This document shows positions 43,132 through 52,088 of a stretch of 64,000 bases of DNA, piece after piece. A model generated the notes under the pieces. That model had not been told where the DNA came from, ran no database searches, and saw only the letters and a program-made list of their open reading frames with translations. The stretch lies in contig CABYRT010000008.1 of NCBI GenBank assembly GCA_902521355.1, positions 1 through 64,000 on the forward strand. Direction: 5' to 3'. Position numbers and translations under genes: made by a program. This DNA is from an uncultured Pelagibacteraceae bacterium. Lineage in GTDB: Bacteria > Pseudomonadota > Alphaproteobacteria > Pelagibacterales > Pelagibacteraceae. The number at the start of each line of letters is the position of its first letter. Position 1 is the first letter of the stretch.

Positions 43132-43913
43132 AAATAGCTTGCATACAATTATCTAGTGGAGAAAATTATGAAAATAATTTTAAAGATATTGTTAAATATG
43201 TAAATCAAGCTATAAAAAATAAATCTGATTTAATTATTACACCTGAAACTTCTTCTTTGATGTCTAGTAGTAGAGAAACACTTTTTAAATATTCATTTGA
43301 AATGAATAAAGATCCAATTTTGAAGAAAATTAGAGAAGTTTCAAAAAAATATAAGAAATGGATTTTACTCGGATCAATTTGCGTTAAGGTTAAAAATAAA
43401 CTAAGAAATAGATCTATACTGGTTGGACCAAATGGAAAAATTGTCAAATATTATGATAAAATTAATATGTTTGATGTTAAAATTCCAAATAAAGAGCAAC
43501 ATAAAGAAAGTAAAACTTTTAAAGCAGGAAATAGATTAGTCACGGCTAATTTACCTTGGGGCAAAATAGGTTTTACAATCTGTTTTGATCTGAGATTTCC
43601 TGAACTTTATAGGAATTTATCAAAAAAAAATTTAAGTTTTATAGCCGTTCCATCTGCTTTTACAAAGTTTACTGGACAAAAACATTGGTTAACACTTTTA
43701 AGAGCAAGAGCGATTGAAAATTTTTGTTATATATTTGCACCAGCTCAAACTGGAAAAAATACCCCTAAAAGAGAAACATTTGGTCATACGGCTATTATTT
43801 CACCAGATGGAAAAATATTAGCATTAAAAAAAATAGGTAAGGGAGTGATATATTCAAAAATTAATCCTAAGCTTTCTATGGATTTAAGAAAAATAATACC
43901 AAGTCTAATTTAA
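43128..43913 (+). CDS. Carbon-nitrogen hydrolase, Nit1/YbeM-like amidase
   Basis: A 261-aa nitrilase-superfamily enzyme. The catalytic triad is visible as Glu in TPETSS, Lys in YYDKINMFD and Cys in GFTICFDLRFPELYRNL. The later FGHTAIISPDG and ARAIENFCYIFAPAQTG match the Nit1/deaminated-glutathione-amidase group more than N-carbamoylputrescine amidases. It is co-translated with an amino-acid importer, so it may deaminate an imported amide. It meets the ATP-grasp gene tail to tail with a four-base overlap. Confidence 0.82.
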   Translation: MKIACIQLSSGENYENNFKDIVKYVNQAIKNKSDLIITPETSSLMSSSRETLFKYSFEMNKDPILKKIREVSKKYKKWILLGSICVKVKNKLRNRSILVGPNGKIVKYYDKINMFDVKIPNKEQHKESKTFKAGNRLVTANLPWGKIGFTICFDLRFPELYRNLSKKNLSFIAVPSAFTKFTGQKHWLTLLRARAIENFCYIFAPAQTGKNTPKRETFGHTAIISPDGKILALKKIGKGVIYSKINPKLSMDLRKIIPSLI

Positions 43914-45358
43914 TTTCTACTATCCACAATCAATGTATCTTTAGATCCACCACCTTGAGAACTGTTAACTATAGTACTACCTTTTTTTAGAGCAACTCTA
44001 GTTAATCCACCGGTTGTTACATAAGTTGATTTACCTGTTAAAACAAAAGGTCTTAAATCTAAATGTCTTGGTTCGATGTTATCAGTTGTAATCGTAGGAA
44101 CAGTGGAAAGAATTTCCAATGGTTGTGCAATGTAATTTCTGGGATTTTTTTTTATATTTTTTATCATTTCCTCTTTTTCTGCTTTAGAAGCTTTAGGACC
44201 AATCATAATTCCATAGCCACCTGATGCATTTGAAGGTTTAACTACATATTTGGAGATATTATCTATAACGTGTTCTCTATTTTTTTTATCTCCACAAAGA
44301 AGAGTTTCAACCTGATCAATAATTGGTTGTTCTCCTAAATAGTAAATGATCATTTTATTAACATAAGAATAAACTGCTTTATCATCTGCAACTCCTGTTC
44401 CTAAAGCGTTTATTATTCCAACATTTCCTTTTCTCCAACATTTGAAAACACCAGGTACACCTAATAAGGATCCTTTAAAAAAAACTTTTGGATCCATAAA
44501 ATTATCATCTATTCGTCTATAAATACAATCTACCTTCAAAGGACCTTTAACAGTTTTCATATAAACATGATCATTTTCAACAAATAAATCTTTGCCCTCC
44601 ACCAAGGCTATTCCCATTTGTTCTGCTAAAAAAGAGTGTTCAAAATAAGCTGAATTATAAATACCAGGTGTTAATAAAACCATGTGTGGGTTGGTAGTCT
44701 TCTTTGGAATACACTCTGCCATACAATTATATAATTTATTTGCATATTGATGAACTGAGGAAACTTTATATCTTGTAAATAGTTCTGGAAAAATATCTCT
44801 CATTACCATTCTATTTTCCAGCATATATGAAACTCCAGACGGAACTCTCAAGTTATCTTCAAGAACTAAAAAATCCCCATCAATATTTTTAATAAGATCA
44901 ATCCCAGATATATTTGACCATGCTTTATGTTTTGGGGAGAAACCTTCACATTCTTTTAAATATAAAGGAGAATTAAAAATTAATTCTTTAGGTATTACTT
45001 TGTCTTTAAAAATTTTTTTTGCATTATAGACGTCATCGATAAATAAATTTAGTGCCTTAACTCTTTGTGCAAGTCCTTTTGCAACCTTTAGCCATTGACT
45101 TTTTGGTATAATTCTAGGAATGATGTCTAAAGGCCATTTTTTCTCTTCAGCTCTATTATTTGCAGCATAAACTCTAAAATTTATTCCTCTAGCGCTTATT
45201 GTACTTTGACAATTTTTTTCAATTTCTTGTAATTTTTTTTTTCCATATTTTTCAAGTATGCCTGCAATGATCTTAGCATGACTTCTCAACTTCTTCTCTT
45301 TACTGATATATCCATCAAAAGTTGATTTAGAATCGTAATTTTTCCAAAAATCAGACAT
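43910..45358 (-). CDS. Circularly permuted ATP-grasp type 2 protein (Anbu-locus type)
   Basis: A 482-aa protein of the circularly permuted ATP-grasp family (DUF404/DUF407). RGINFRVYAANNRAEEKKWPLDIIPRII and VLEDNLRVPSGVSYMLENR are hallmark segments; VVKPSNASGGYGIMIGP is the ATP loop. These proteins are predicted amide-bond ligases and accompany Anbu, an alpha-E protein and a transglutaminase-like protein in many bacteria. Here Anbu lies divergently 114 bp away; alpha-E and transglutaminase genes are not present nearby. Substrate unknown. Confidence 0.85.
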   Translation of the reverse strand: MSDFWKNYDSKSTFDGYISKEKKLRSHAKIIAGILEKYGKKKLQEIEKNCQSTISARGINFRVYAANNRAEEKKWPLDIIPRIIPKSQWLKVAKGLAQRVKALNLFIDDVYNAKKIFKDKVIPKELIFNSPLYLKECEGFSPKHKAWSNISGIDLIKNIDGDFLVLEDNLRVPSGVSYMLENRMVMRDIFPELFTRYKVSSVHQYANKLYNCMAECIPKKTTNPHMVLLTPGIYNSAYFEHSFLAEQMGIALVEGKDLFVENDHVYMKTVKGPLKVDCIYRRIDDNFMDPKVFFKGSLLGVPGVFKCWRKGNVGIINALGTGVADDKAVYSYVNKMIIYYLGEQPIIDQVETLLCGDKKNREHVIDNISKYVVKPSNASGGYGIMIGPKASKAEKEEMIKNIKKNPRNYIAQPLEILSTVPTITTDNIEPRHLDLRPFVLTGKSTYVTTGGLTRVALKKGSTIVNSSQGGGSKDTLIVDSRN

Positions 45359-45448
45359 ATTAACTTAATTTTTTTACATAAGAGTTAAATAAGCAAATGA
45401 TTAAATTCGATATCTGATATGAAATAAATGGGTTTTATTGTAATCACA

Positions 45449-45454
45449 TATAAT
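45449..45454 (+). promoter_or_regulatory. Possible -10 element of the Anbu gene
   Basis: TATAAT sits 18 bases before ATG 45473 in the 114-bp divergent spacer. A clear -35 is not visible. The spacer also holds a small palindrome, ATATCTGATAT (45409-45421 region), with no known binder. Confidence 0.3.
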
Positions 45455-45472
45455 TTAAACATTTAACTTATT

Positions 45473-46195
45473 ATGACTTATTGTATTGGCATTAAAACCG
45501 AGACAGGACTAGTTTTTACATCAGACTCCAGAACAAATGCTGGATTGGACAATGTAAATATATATTCTAAAATGTTAACGCACGATGTTGGAGATAGAAC
45601 AATAGTAATTGTTACATCAGGAAATCTTGGAACGTCTCAAGCAGTTTATAATTCAATAAAAAAAGATTTAAAAAGCGAAACAGGTATTATGAATTTAAAT
45701 ACCTGTAGTGATTTTGAGCAAATTGCATCCTACATAGGATCTCTCAATATTGAACATTCATCTCCACAAGGAATAAATACTGATAGTGTTTTACTTGGTT
45801 CAACATTTATTGTTGGTGGTCAAATAAAAGATCAACCTCCTGAATTATATTTAGTTTATCCTCAGGGCAATTACATTCGTCCAGCGGATAGCAAACCATA
45901 TTTAGTTATAGGTGAAGTAAAATATGGAAAACCTATTTTAGATAGAGTAATCACACCAAAAGTCTCAATCGGAGATGCATCGAGATGTGCGTTGATATCA
46001 ATGGACTCGACATTAAAAAGTGATTTAACTGTTGGTCCGCCAATAGATTTTGCAGTGATAAAAAAAGATGAAATCAAAATAGCATCACTTAAATGTTTAA
46101 ATATGAATGACCCTGAATTTTCAAAAGTTTGCAATCAATGGTCACAAGGTATTTTCAAGATATTTGATTCTTTTCAAAGGTTTGACTGGGAATAA
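45473..46195 (+). CDS. Anbu proteasome-type peptidase (ancestral beta subunit)
   Basis: A 240-aa Ntn hydrolase of the Anbu class, related to HslV. It starts MTYCIGI, so removal of Met leaves Thr as the catalytic N-terminus; FTSDSRTNAGLDN, containing the conserved Asp/Arg region, and ILLGS-like and GDASRCALISMDST segments follow. Anbu assembles into open helical or ring-like particles; native substrate is unknown. It is divergent from the ATP-grasp protein that usually belongs to the same system. Length is family-typical. Confidence 0.88.
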   Translation: MTYCIGIKTETGLVFTSDSRTNAGLDNVNIYSKMLTHDVGDRTIVIVTSGNLGTSQAVYNSIKKDLKSETGIMNLNTCSDFEQIASYIGSLNIEHSSPQGINTDSVLLGSTFIVGGQIKDQPPELYLVYPQGNYIRPADSKPYLVIGEVKYGKPILDRVITPKVSIGDASRCALISMDSTLKSDLTVGPPIDFAVIKKDEIKIASLKCLNMNDPEFSKVCNQWSQGIFKIFDSFQRFDWE

Positions 46196-46197
46196 AA

Positions 46198-46587
46198 CTA
46201 ATATTTTGTGTATTCTTTAATTTCTTTAATTTTAGAACCAGTTTTATTATTTATTTCTAATTTTAATTTTGCCCGTTCATCATTTAGGAAGTGAACATCT
46301 CTTGATAATTTAATAAATTTTTCACCAAAATCAGAATTTTTTTCACATAATCTTTTATCGTCTTCTATTACCCAAAGCTTTGAATTAATTTCTTTAAGTG
46401 AATTATATAAACTTTCAATTTCACTGTAATTTTTAATATTTGTATTTAATTGATCTTGTAAAATTTTATATTCATCATTTATGAAATTTAGTTTTTCAGG
46501 ATCTTTAATTTTTTCAGATTTAATTTCTAAAATTGAAATTTTATCCAGTAATTCTCCAACTGATACTTCTACTAAAATTTTATTCAT
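46198..46587 (-). CDS. DUF6165 family protein
   Basis: A 129-aa, largely helical protein. Its start ILVEVSVGELLDKISILEIK and the following Lys/Glu coiled-coil-like region (about 20-90) match DUF6165 proteins, found next to glycosyltransferases in several proteobacteria. No catalytic motif is visible. It is divergent from a GT9 heptosyltransferase-like gene with a 32-base spacer, which supports a glycan-linked role. Function unknown. Confidence 0.7.
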   Translation of the reverse strand: MNKILVEVSVGELLDKISILEIKSEKIKDPEKLNFINDEYKILQDQLNTNIKNYSEIESLYNSLKEINSKLWVIEDDKRLCEKNSDFGEKFIKLSRDVHFLNDERAKLKLEINNKTGSKIKEIKEYTKY

Positions 46588-46619
46588 ATAAATTGATATT
46601 ATGTTAAGTTGTTAAAAAT

Positions 46620-47561
46620 ATGTCTAATATACTTATTATAAAACATGGATCTTTAGGTGATATAGCGCAAGCAAGTGGTGCAATTCAAGATATATCTGAT
46701 AATCATCCAAATGATGATCTTTATATACTATCAACCAAACCTTATTATGATTTATTAAAAAAAAATCCAAATATAACCGATGTCATTTTAGATAAACGAC
46801 TCTCTAGGTTTAACTTAATTTATTTATATTTATTAATGAGAAAGATAAAAAAATATAAATTTATTAAAGTTTATGACCTTCAAAATTCTAAAAGAACTAG
46901 TTTTTATAAAAATATTCTCTTTCCAAAAGCAACGTCAGATATTTGGTCATCAACAGAAACAACACTTCCTGAAGGAACTAGTAAGATTGATTTTGATAAA
47001 GACACTGTGCTAAACCGCTTTGAACATCAATTAAATGTTTCTGGAATTAAAACCAATCACGTAACTAAACCAGACTTTTCTTGGAGCTGTGAGGATATTT
47101 CAGAAATCAAAAAAAAATATAATTTAAACAAATATTTAATTTTATTCCCCTTTTCATCATCTCATTTAACTATAAAAAGATGGCCATATTACAATGAATT
47201 GATAAAAAGAATTAAATCTACTTTTAGAGATGAAATCCAAATTTTAATTGCTCCCGGTCCTAATGAAATCAAATTAGCTAATGATATTGATGCTAATATT
47301 ATTTTAGATAATGATAAAGCGCTCAACATTTCTCAACTTTCATCATTAATAAAAGAAAGTTATTTTGTTATATCTAATGATACTGGGCCAGCACATATGG
47401 CGGCTCATTTAAATGTAAAAGGATTAGTTTTATTTGGATCGCATACTACTGCAAAAAAAGTTAGTATTGAGCGAGAATATTTTAAAGCAATTCAAGTTTC
47501 AGATTTGACCAAACTTTCATCAGATAAAGTATTTCAAAGAATGCAAGAAGCCATTAATTAG
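46620..47561 (+). CDS. Glycosyltransferase family 9 (ADP-heptose LPS heptosyltransferase-like)
   Basis: A 313-aa GT9 enzyme. ILIIKHGSLGDIAQASGA at the start and the C-terminal VISNDTGPAHMAAHLNVKGLVLFG are the two GT9 signatures. It probably adds heptose or a similar sugar to the lipopolysaccharide core from the cytoplasm. A DUF6165 gene lies divergently. Its 3' end overlaps the AbrB-like gene on the other strand by eight bases. Confidence 0.88.
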   Translation: MSNILIIKHGSLGDIAQASGAIQDISDNHPNDDLYILSTKPYYDLLKKNPNITDVILDKRLSRFNLIYLYLLMRKIKKYKFIKVYDLQNSKRTSFYKNILFPKATSDIWSSTETTLPEGTSKIDFDKDTVLNRFEHQLNVSGIKTNHVTKPDFSWSCEDISEIKKKYNLNKYLILFPFSSSHLTIKRWPYYNELIKRIKSTFRDEIQILIAPGPNEIKLANDIDANIILDNDKALNISQLSSLIKESYFVISNDTGPAHMAAHLNVKGLVLFGSHTTAKKVSIEREYFKAIQVSDLTKLSSDKVFQRMQEAIN

Positions 47562-48633
47562 TTTTTCTAAATTTTGATAATAAAAAAGGTAAAAATAAAA
47601 CTATTATAAAAATTCTTAAAAAATGATGGTAGCTTACAAATATTGGATCAATGTTATAAGCAACACTAATAACAACCATTTCATGAATTCCTCCAGGAGC
47701 AAAACTTAAAAAAGTTGGGATAAATTCAAACCCTATATAAGTGAGCAAATAAGCAGTTATCATTGCAACTACAACTAAAATTGAACTAACAATTATTCCA
47801 TGAAATATAAAAAATAATAATTCTTTAATTTTTAATCCATTTAATCTTGTGCCCAAAGCTGTTCCAAGAAATATAAATGCAATATTTATAAATGCATCTG
47901 GGAATCTAGCATTAATTATTTCAAAGGTATAAAAAGCACCAGATAAAGCCATCGCACCAACTAAAGTAGGTGATGGAATTTTATAATTTTTTAAGATGTT
48001 TGCAAAAATGAAACAGATTATTAACAGAAATAATATTTCTAAGAAATATCTTCCGTTATAGATATTTTCATAATTGTAACCTTTCATTTCAGAGAACCCT
48101 AAATTATTTATAAAAAAAATAGGAACAAAACTTACGATAAATATAACTCTAGTAGCCTGAGGGATCAAAACACCTTTATCATTTTTACTTTTACCAAATT
48201 CTAATAAAGCAGCAGATATTGGAACAAATGCACCTGGAAGAGCTGCCAAAACTGAAATGAATTTACTAAATTTACAAACTTTAAAAAAATAATAACCAGC
48301 AAGAATAGTGCTGACTATTGTGCAGATTAACATCGCTAATGACGAAAAAATCCATAGATGAATTTTATACAATAATGTTACATTTAAAGTTCCACCAAGA
48401 ATTATACCAACAATTAAAAATATAGGATTTAATAATTTAGTTGGAAAGATTATTTTAAAATTTGTAAATGCGAAACATAAATTTAAACCTAGAGATCCTA
48501 ATAACCAGGGCAAAGGTAGATTAATTAAAGTACCTAAGTATCCACCAACAAGTCCTATAAATAGAGCTTTATAACTACCTACTAAAGCTAAAATATATTC
48601 CTTTATGTTTTTGGAAAAATTATATTTGAGCAT
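47554..48633 (-). CDS. AbrB-type membrane protein (duplicated AbrB domain)
   Basis: A 359-aa membrane protein with about ten helices in two similar halves. GLVGGYLGTLINLPLPWLLGSL and the repeat-equivalent IPSPTLVGAMALSGAFYTF match the proteobacterial AbrB duplication family. Despite the name it is a transporter-like protein, not the AbrB DNA-binding regulator. It is divergent from tctC with a 61-base spacer, and such proteins often accompany tripartite tricarboxylate transporters. Substrate unknown. Confidence 0.78.
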   Translation of the reverse strand: MLKYNFSKNIKEYILALVGSYKALFIGLVGGYLGTLINLPLPWLLGSLGLNLCFAFTNFKIIFPTKLLNPIFLIVGIILGGTLNVTLLYKIHLWIFSSLAMLICTIVSTILAGYYFFKVCKFSKFISVLAALPGAFVPISAALLEFGKSKNDKGVLIPQATRVIFIVSFVPIFFINNLGFSEMKGYNYENIYNGRYFLEILFLLIICFIFANILKNYKIPSPTLVGAMALSGAFYTFEIINARFPDAFINIAFIFLGTALGTRLNGLKIKELLFFIFHGIIVSSILVVVAMITAYLLTYIGFEFIPTFLSFAPGGIHEMVVISVAYNIDPIFVSYHHFLRIFIIVLFLPFLLSKFRKTN

Positions 48634-48694
48634 TGACTAAAATTTATAACTTATGTTTAATGATGGTTTCATAAATATAATAAGAGAGGAAATA

Positions 48695-49669
48695 ATGAAA
48701 CTAATTAAAACTTTTATTTCAGTTTTATTCTCTGCTTTCCTTCTATTTTCATCAACAAGTTCATTTGCAGTTGAAAAATTACATTTTTTAATTGGCGGTG
48801 GTGCTGGTGGTGGTTGGGATGGAACTGCTAGAGGTACTGGAGAAGCATTAACAAAAGCTGGTTTTTTGAAAAGTGCATCATTTGAAAACATGTCAGGTGG
48901 TGGAGGTGGTAAGGCTTTGGCTTACCTAATCAATAACGCTCCGAAAGATACAGTTTTAGTTCAGTCAACACCATTGGTGTTAAGATCTATTACAAGACAC
49001 AAGGGTTATGTAAAAGGTACTGGCACTTTATCTTATAAAGATGTTAAACCAATTGCAGGTGTAATTGGAGATTATGGTGCAATAGTTGTTGCAAAAAATT
49101 CACCTATCAAAAATTTCAAAGATGCAGTTGATCAATATCAAAAAGATCCAAAATCAATTAAAATGGCTGGTGGATCTGTAAGAGGAAGCATGGACCACTT
49201 AATTGGTGCGTTAGCTTTCCAAGCAGCTGGAGCAAATCCAAACGATGTGATTTATGTTCCATATGATGCTGGTGGAAAAGCACTTGCTGGACTTTTATCT
49301 GGAGAAACTCAAATACTTTCAACTGGTTTAGGTGAAGTAATGGGTGCTAGAGATCAAGTAAGAATAATTGGTATCACTGCTCCTGAGAGAGTAGGTGATG
49401 CACCAGAAGCTCCAACATTAAAAGAGCAAGGATATGATGTTCAGTTTGTTAACTGGAGAGGTTTCTTTGCACCAAAAAGCATGAGCATGAGCGACTATAA
49501 CAAAATCTCTAAAATGCTTGGTGATGTTCAAAAAACTCCAGAGTGGGAAGCTGTTAGAAAAAGAAATGCATGGGTAAATATTTATAACCCAGGTTCTAAA
49601 TTTGATGCGTTCTTAGAAAAACAAACAGTTGAAATGACAGCTCTGATGAAAAAACTTGGAGTAATATAA
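48695..49669 (+). CDS. tctC: Tripartite tricarboxylate transporter substrate-binding protein
   Basis: A 324-aa Bug/TctC-family binding protein. ATG 48695 is chosen: AGAGAGGA lies at the right distance and the following 23 residues form a signal peptide (ending SSFA). An upstream ATG at 48653 would place 14 extra residues before the signal. FLIGGGAGGGWDGTARG and IYVPYDAGGKALAGLLSG are typical pocket segments. It delivers a carboxylate to TctAB. A canonical terminator follows, overlapping the start of tctB. Confidence 0.9.
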   Translation: MKLIKTFISVLFSAFLLFSSTSSFAVEKLHFLIGGGAGGGWDGTARGTGEALTKAGFLKSASFENMSGGGGGKALAYLINNAPKDTVLVQSTPLVLRSITRHKGYVKGTGTLSYKDVKPIAGVIGDYGAIVVAKNSPIKNFKDAVDQYQKDPKSIKMAGGSVRGSMDHLIGALAFQAAGANPNDVIYVPYDAGGKALAGLLSGETQILSTGLGEVMGARDQVRIIGITAPERVGDAPEAPTLKEQGYDVQFVNWRGFFAPKSMSMSDYNKISKMLGDVQKTPEWEAVRKRNAWVNIYNPGSKFDAFLEKQTVEMTALMKKLGVI

Positions 49670-49693
49670 TCTTTATAGATTATTAAAGAATGT

Positions 49694-49740
49694 AAAGCAG
49701 TGAGAATAAGTCCTACAAAATTTATCTCACTGCTTTTTTT
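49694..49740 (+). terminator. Rho-independent terminator overlapping the tctB start
   Basis: Arms AAAGCAGTGAGA (49694-49705) and TCTCACTGCTTT (49725-49736) are perfectly complementary around a 19-base loop, and a T run reaches 49740. The GTG start of tctB (49700) sits in the left arm, so the T run lies inside tctB codons 12-14. The sequence thus serves both as terminator for tctC and as coding sequence for the TctB N-terminus. Confidence 0.85.
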
Positions 49741-50170
49741 AGTTCTATCAGTATTTTATCTATACACTGCATACAACATTCAAGTATTTGCATTCGATGA
49801 AAATGCACCATTCAATGCTAGGACTTTCCCAATATATTTAGGTTGGGCAGGAATAATTTTATCGAGTTTAAAAATAATTTTACCTGAAAAAGTTACTACA
49901 GAGGTAAATCACAAACACTTAGATTATAAAAGTATAATTTATCTAATAATTATCTCTCTAATATATGCAGCTGTAATTTTGAAAATTGGATATTTTATAT
50001 CAACTTCTTTATTTCTTTTTGCATCTTACTATTTCTTAGGTGAAAGAAGATGGGGGTTAATGTTTATTTTATCTTTCCCATTTGTTGCTGCATTTATGTA
50101 TTTGTTACATGGTTTATTAAACATTTACCTACGTGATCCGTTTTTAAAATATATTGGAGTTATGAGATGA
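49700..50170 (+). CDS. tctB: Tripartite tricarboxylate transporter small membrane subunit
   Basis: A 156-aa TctB with four hydrophobic helices (about 7-26, 45-60, 76-95, 100-145). The only usable start in frame is GTG 49700; an upstream in-frame stop and the absence of later Met before the first helix rule out others. The start and first helix are encoded across the terminator hairpin, so expression needs read-through, giving far less TctB than TctC. The stop overlaps tctA by four bases. Confidence 0.82.
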   Translation: MRISPTKFISLLFLVLSVFYLYTAYNIQVFAFDENAPFNARTFPIYLGWAGIILSSLKIILPEKVTTEVNHKHLDYKSIIYLIIISLIYAAVILKIGYFISTSLFLFASYYFLGERRWGLMFILSFPFVAAFMYLLHGLLNIYLRDPFLKYIGVMR

Positions 50171-51666
50171 TCGAAGGAATACTAATTGGGTTATCAACTG
50201 CGCTATCATTAACGAATATTTTAATGGTGATGGTTGGATGTTTTGCAGGAACAATAATTGGAATGTTACCAGGACTTGGTCCAATGACTGCAATAGCATT
50301 AATGATACCAATTACTTACGGCTTTGATCCATCAACAGGTTTGATTTTAATGGCTGGTGTTTACTACGGTGCAGTATTTGGAGGATCTACATCCTCAATT
50401 TTGTTAAATGCACCTGGAATACCAGGAACTGTTGCTACTGCATTTGATGGATATCCAATGGCACAACAAGGAAAAGCTGGTAAGGCTTTAGCAATAGCAG
50501 CCTATAGTTCATTTGCAGGTGGAACAATTTCTGCAATATTTTTATTAGTTGCAGCCCCTAGTTTGTCAAAAGTAAGTTTAGCTTTTAGGTCACCCGACTA
50601 CTTTGCACTAATGATTTTAGGTTTAACTGCAATTTCTGCATTCTCATCTAAAGGACAATTTTTAAAAGCAATGATGATGGTAGTTTTAGGATTAATGTTA
50701 GCTACTGTTGGTCAGGATTCATTGTCAGATATAACAAGATTTACCTTTAACAATATGAACTTAACTGACGGAATAAGCTTTGTATTAATTGTCATGGCTA
50801 CATTTGCAATGAGTGAAGCTTTAACGATTATTTTTAGAGGGAAAGATCCAAACAGAGCTGCTAAACAAATCTCATTAACAGAACTAGGTTCGATTAAAGT
50901 AAATAAAGAAGAAACCATCAAAATGGCCAAAACAATACCTAGGTCCTCAATACTTGGTTTCTTAATTGGTGTTTTACCTGGTGCAGGCGCAACAATTGCA
51001 TCTTTCTTGGCATATGGAATGGAAAGAAATTATGTAAATGAAGAAGAAAAACAAAAATTTGGAAAAGGTAGCGTTCATGGTTTATCTGCACCTGAAACTG
51101 CAAATAATGCAGCTTGCTCTGGTTCTTTTGTACCATTGCTAACATTAGGAATTCCTGGAAGTGGAACAACTGCTGTAATGCTTGGAGCTCTTTTAGGGTT
51201 TGGTATTCAACCAGGACCAAGACTTTATCAAACAAACCCTGAAATTTTTTGGTCTGTTATCATGTCAATGTACATTGGTATGGTTGTGCTTTTAATTTTA
51301 AATTTGCCATTAATTCCCTATATCGCTAGAATTTTAGCGGTACCTAGAAATTACCTAATTCCTTTAATTTTATTTTTCTCGGTGACAGGAATATATTTAA
51401 TGTCATTTAACAATTTTGATATTTTTTTAATGATAGGTATTGCTGTAGTTGCAACTTTTTTAAGGCTCTATGATTTTCCAATGCCACCTTTAATATTAGC
51501 TTTTGTACTCGGGGGATTAATGGAGGAAACATTGAGAAGATCACTTTTAATAAGTGATGGTTCACCTAATTTTTTATGGGATAGGCCTATAACACTAATA
51601 ATATTACTGATAACAATAACAATTGTTGGTTGGCAAATTTTTTCAACTTTTAGAAAAAAAATTTAA
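50167..51666 (+). CDS. tctA: Tripartite tricarboxylate transporter large membrane subunit
   Basis: A 499-aa TctA with about 12 helices. The two family motifs are GMLPGLGPMTAIALMIPITY (about 32-51) and GVLPGAGATIASFLAYGME (about 266-284), plus GGSTSSILLNAPGIPG. It is the transport channel of the secondary, Na+-coupled system. The 3' end overlaps the next - strand gene by four bases. Substrate class is di- or tricarboxylates; the exact one is not visible. Confidence 0.92.
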   Translation: MIEGILIGLSTALSLTNILMVMVGCFAGTIIGMLPGLGPMTAIALMIPITYGFDPSTGLILMAGVYYGAVFGGSTSSILLNAPGIPGTVATAFDGYPMAQQGKAGKALAIAAYSSFAGGTISAIFLLVAAPSLSKVSLAFRSPDYFALMILGLTAISAFSSKGQFLKAMMMVVLGLMLATVGQDSLSDITRFTFNNMNLTDGISFVLIVMATFAMSEALTIIFRGKDPNRAAKQISLTELGSIKVNKEETIKMAKTIPRSSILGFLIGVLPGAGATIASFLAYGMERNYVNEEEKQKFGKGSVHGLSAPETANNAACSGSFVPLLTLGIPGSGTTAVMLGALLGFGIQPGPRLYQTNPEIFWSVIMSMYIGMVVLLILNLPLIPYIARILAVPRNYLIPLILFFSVTGIYLMSFNNFDIFLMIGIAVVATFLRLYDFPMPPLILAFVLGGLMEETLRRSLLISDGSPNFLWDRPITLIILLITITIVGWQIFSTFRKKI

Positions 51667-52079
51667 ATATAAATTTTATCAGCTAGACCGTAGCAAAGAA
51701 TTCCACTTAGTACTGTTAAAATGCCCGATGCAATGACACCTTCACTATTTGTTTTTTCGTTATGTCCAAGTTTATTGATATAAATTGTATAAATCCCAAT
51801 TAAAAAATATAAAACGTTTTGTGCAAAGATTAGTGTAAAGAAACCCCATGTTCCAGCCAAACCATCTGCTTTAATTAACATTATATATAGTGCTACTAAA
51901 ATTGATGCAATAAACGGAGCCCCAAAAAATCTAACCATCACAGCTGCAGAGTGATCAATATTGTATTGATCTAAAAATGACTTAGTTGCAACCACTGTTC
52001 TGAAAGCATAAACAGCGTAAACAAGAAAATGGACGATAAAAATACTTAAATAAATTATTCCATTAAATTTATCTAACAT
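51663..52079 (-). CDS. Small four-helix membrane protein, unknown
   Basis: A 138-aa hydrophobic protein with four predicted helices (about 7-25, 50-68, 75-98, 115-135). A VRFFGAPFIASILVALY segment and a charged loop NKLGHNEKTNSEG are visible. No family is recognised. It is ten bases downstream of the GT4 gene, so probably the last gene of a - strand group with GT4 and thioredoxin-like genes. Confidence 0.6.
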   Translation of the reverse strand: MLDKFNGIIYLSIFIVHFLVYAVYAFRTVVATKSFLDQYNIDHSAAVMVRFFGAPFIASILVALYIMLIKADGLAGTWGFFTLIFAQNVLYFLIGIYTIYINKLGHNEKTNSEGVIASGILTVLSGILCYGLADKIYI

Positions 52080-52088
52080 GTTTTGATT

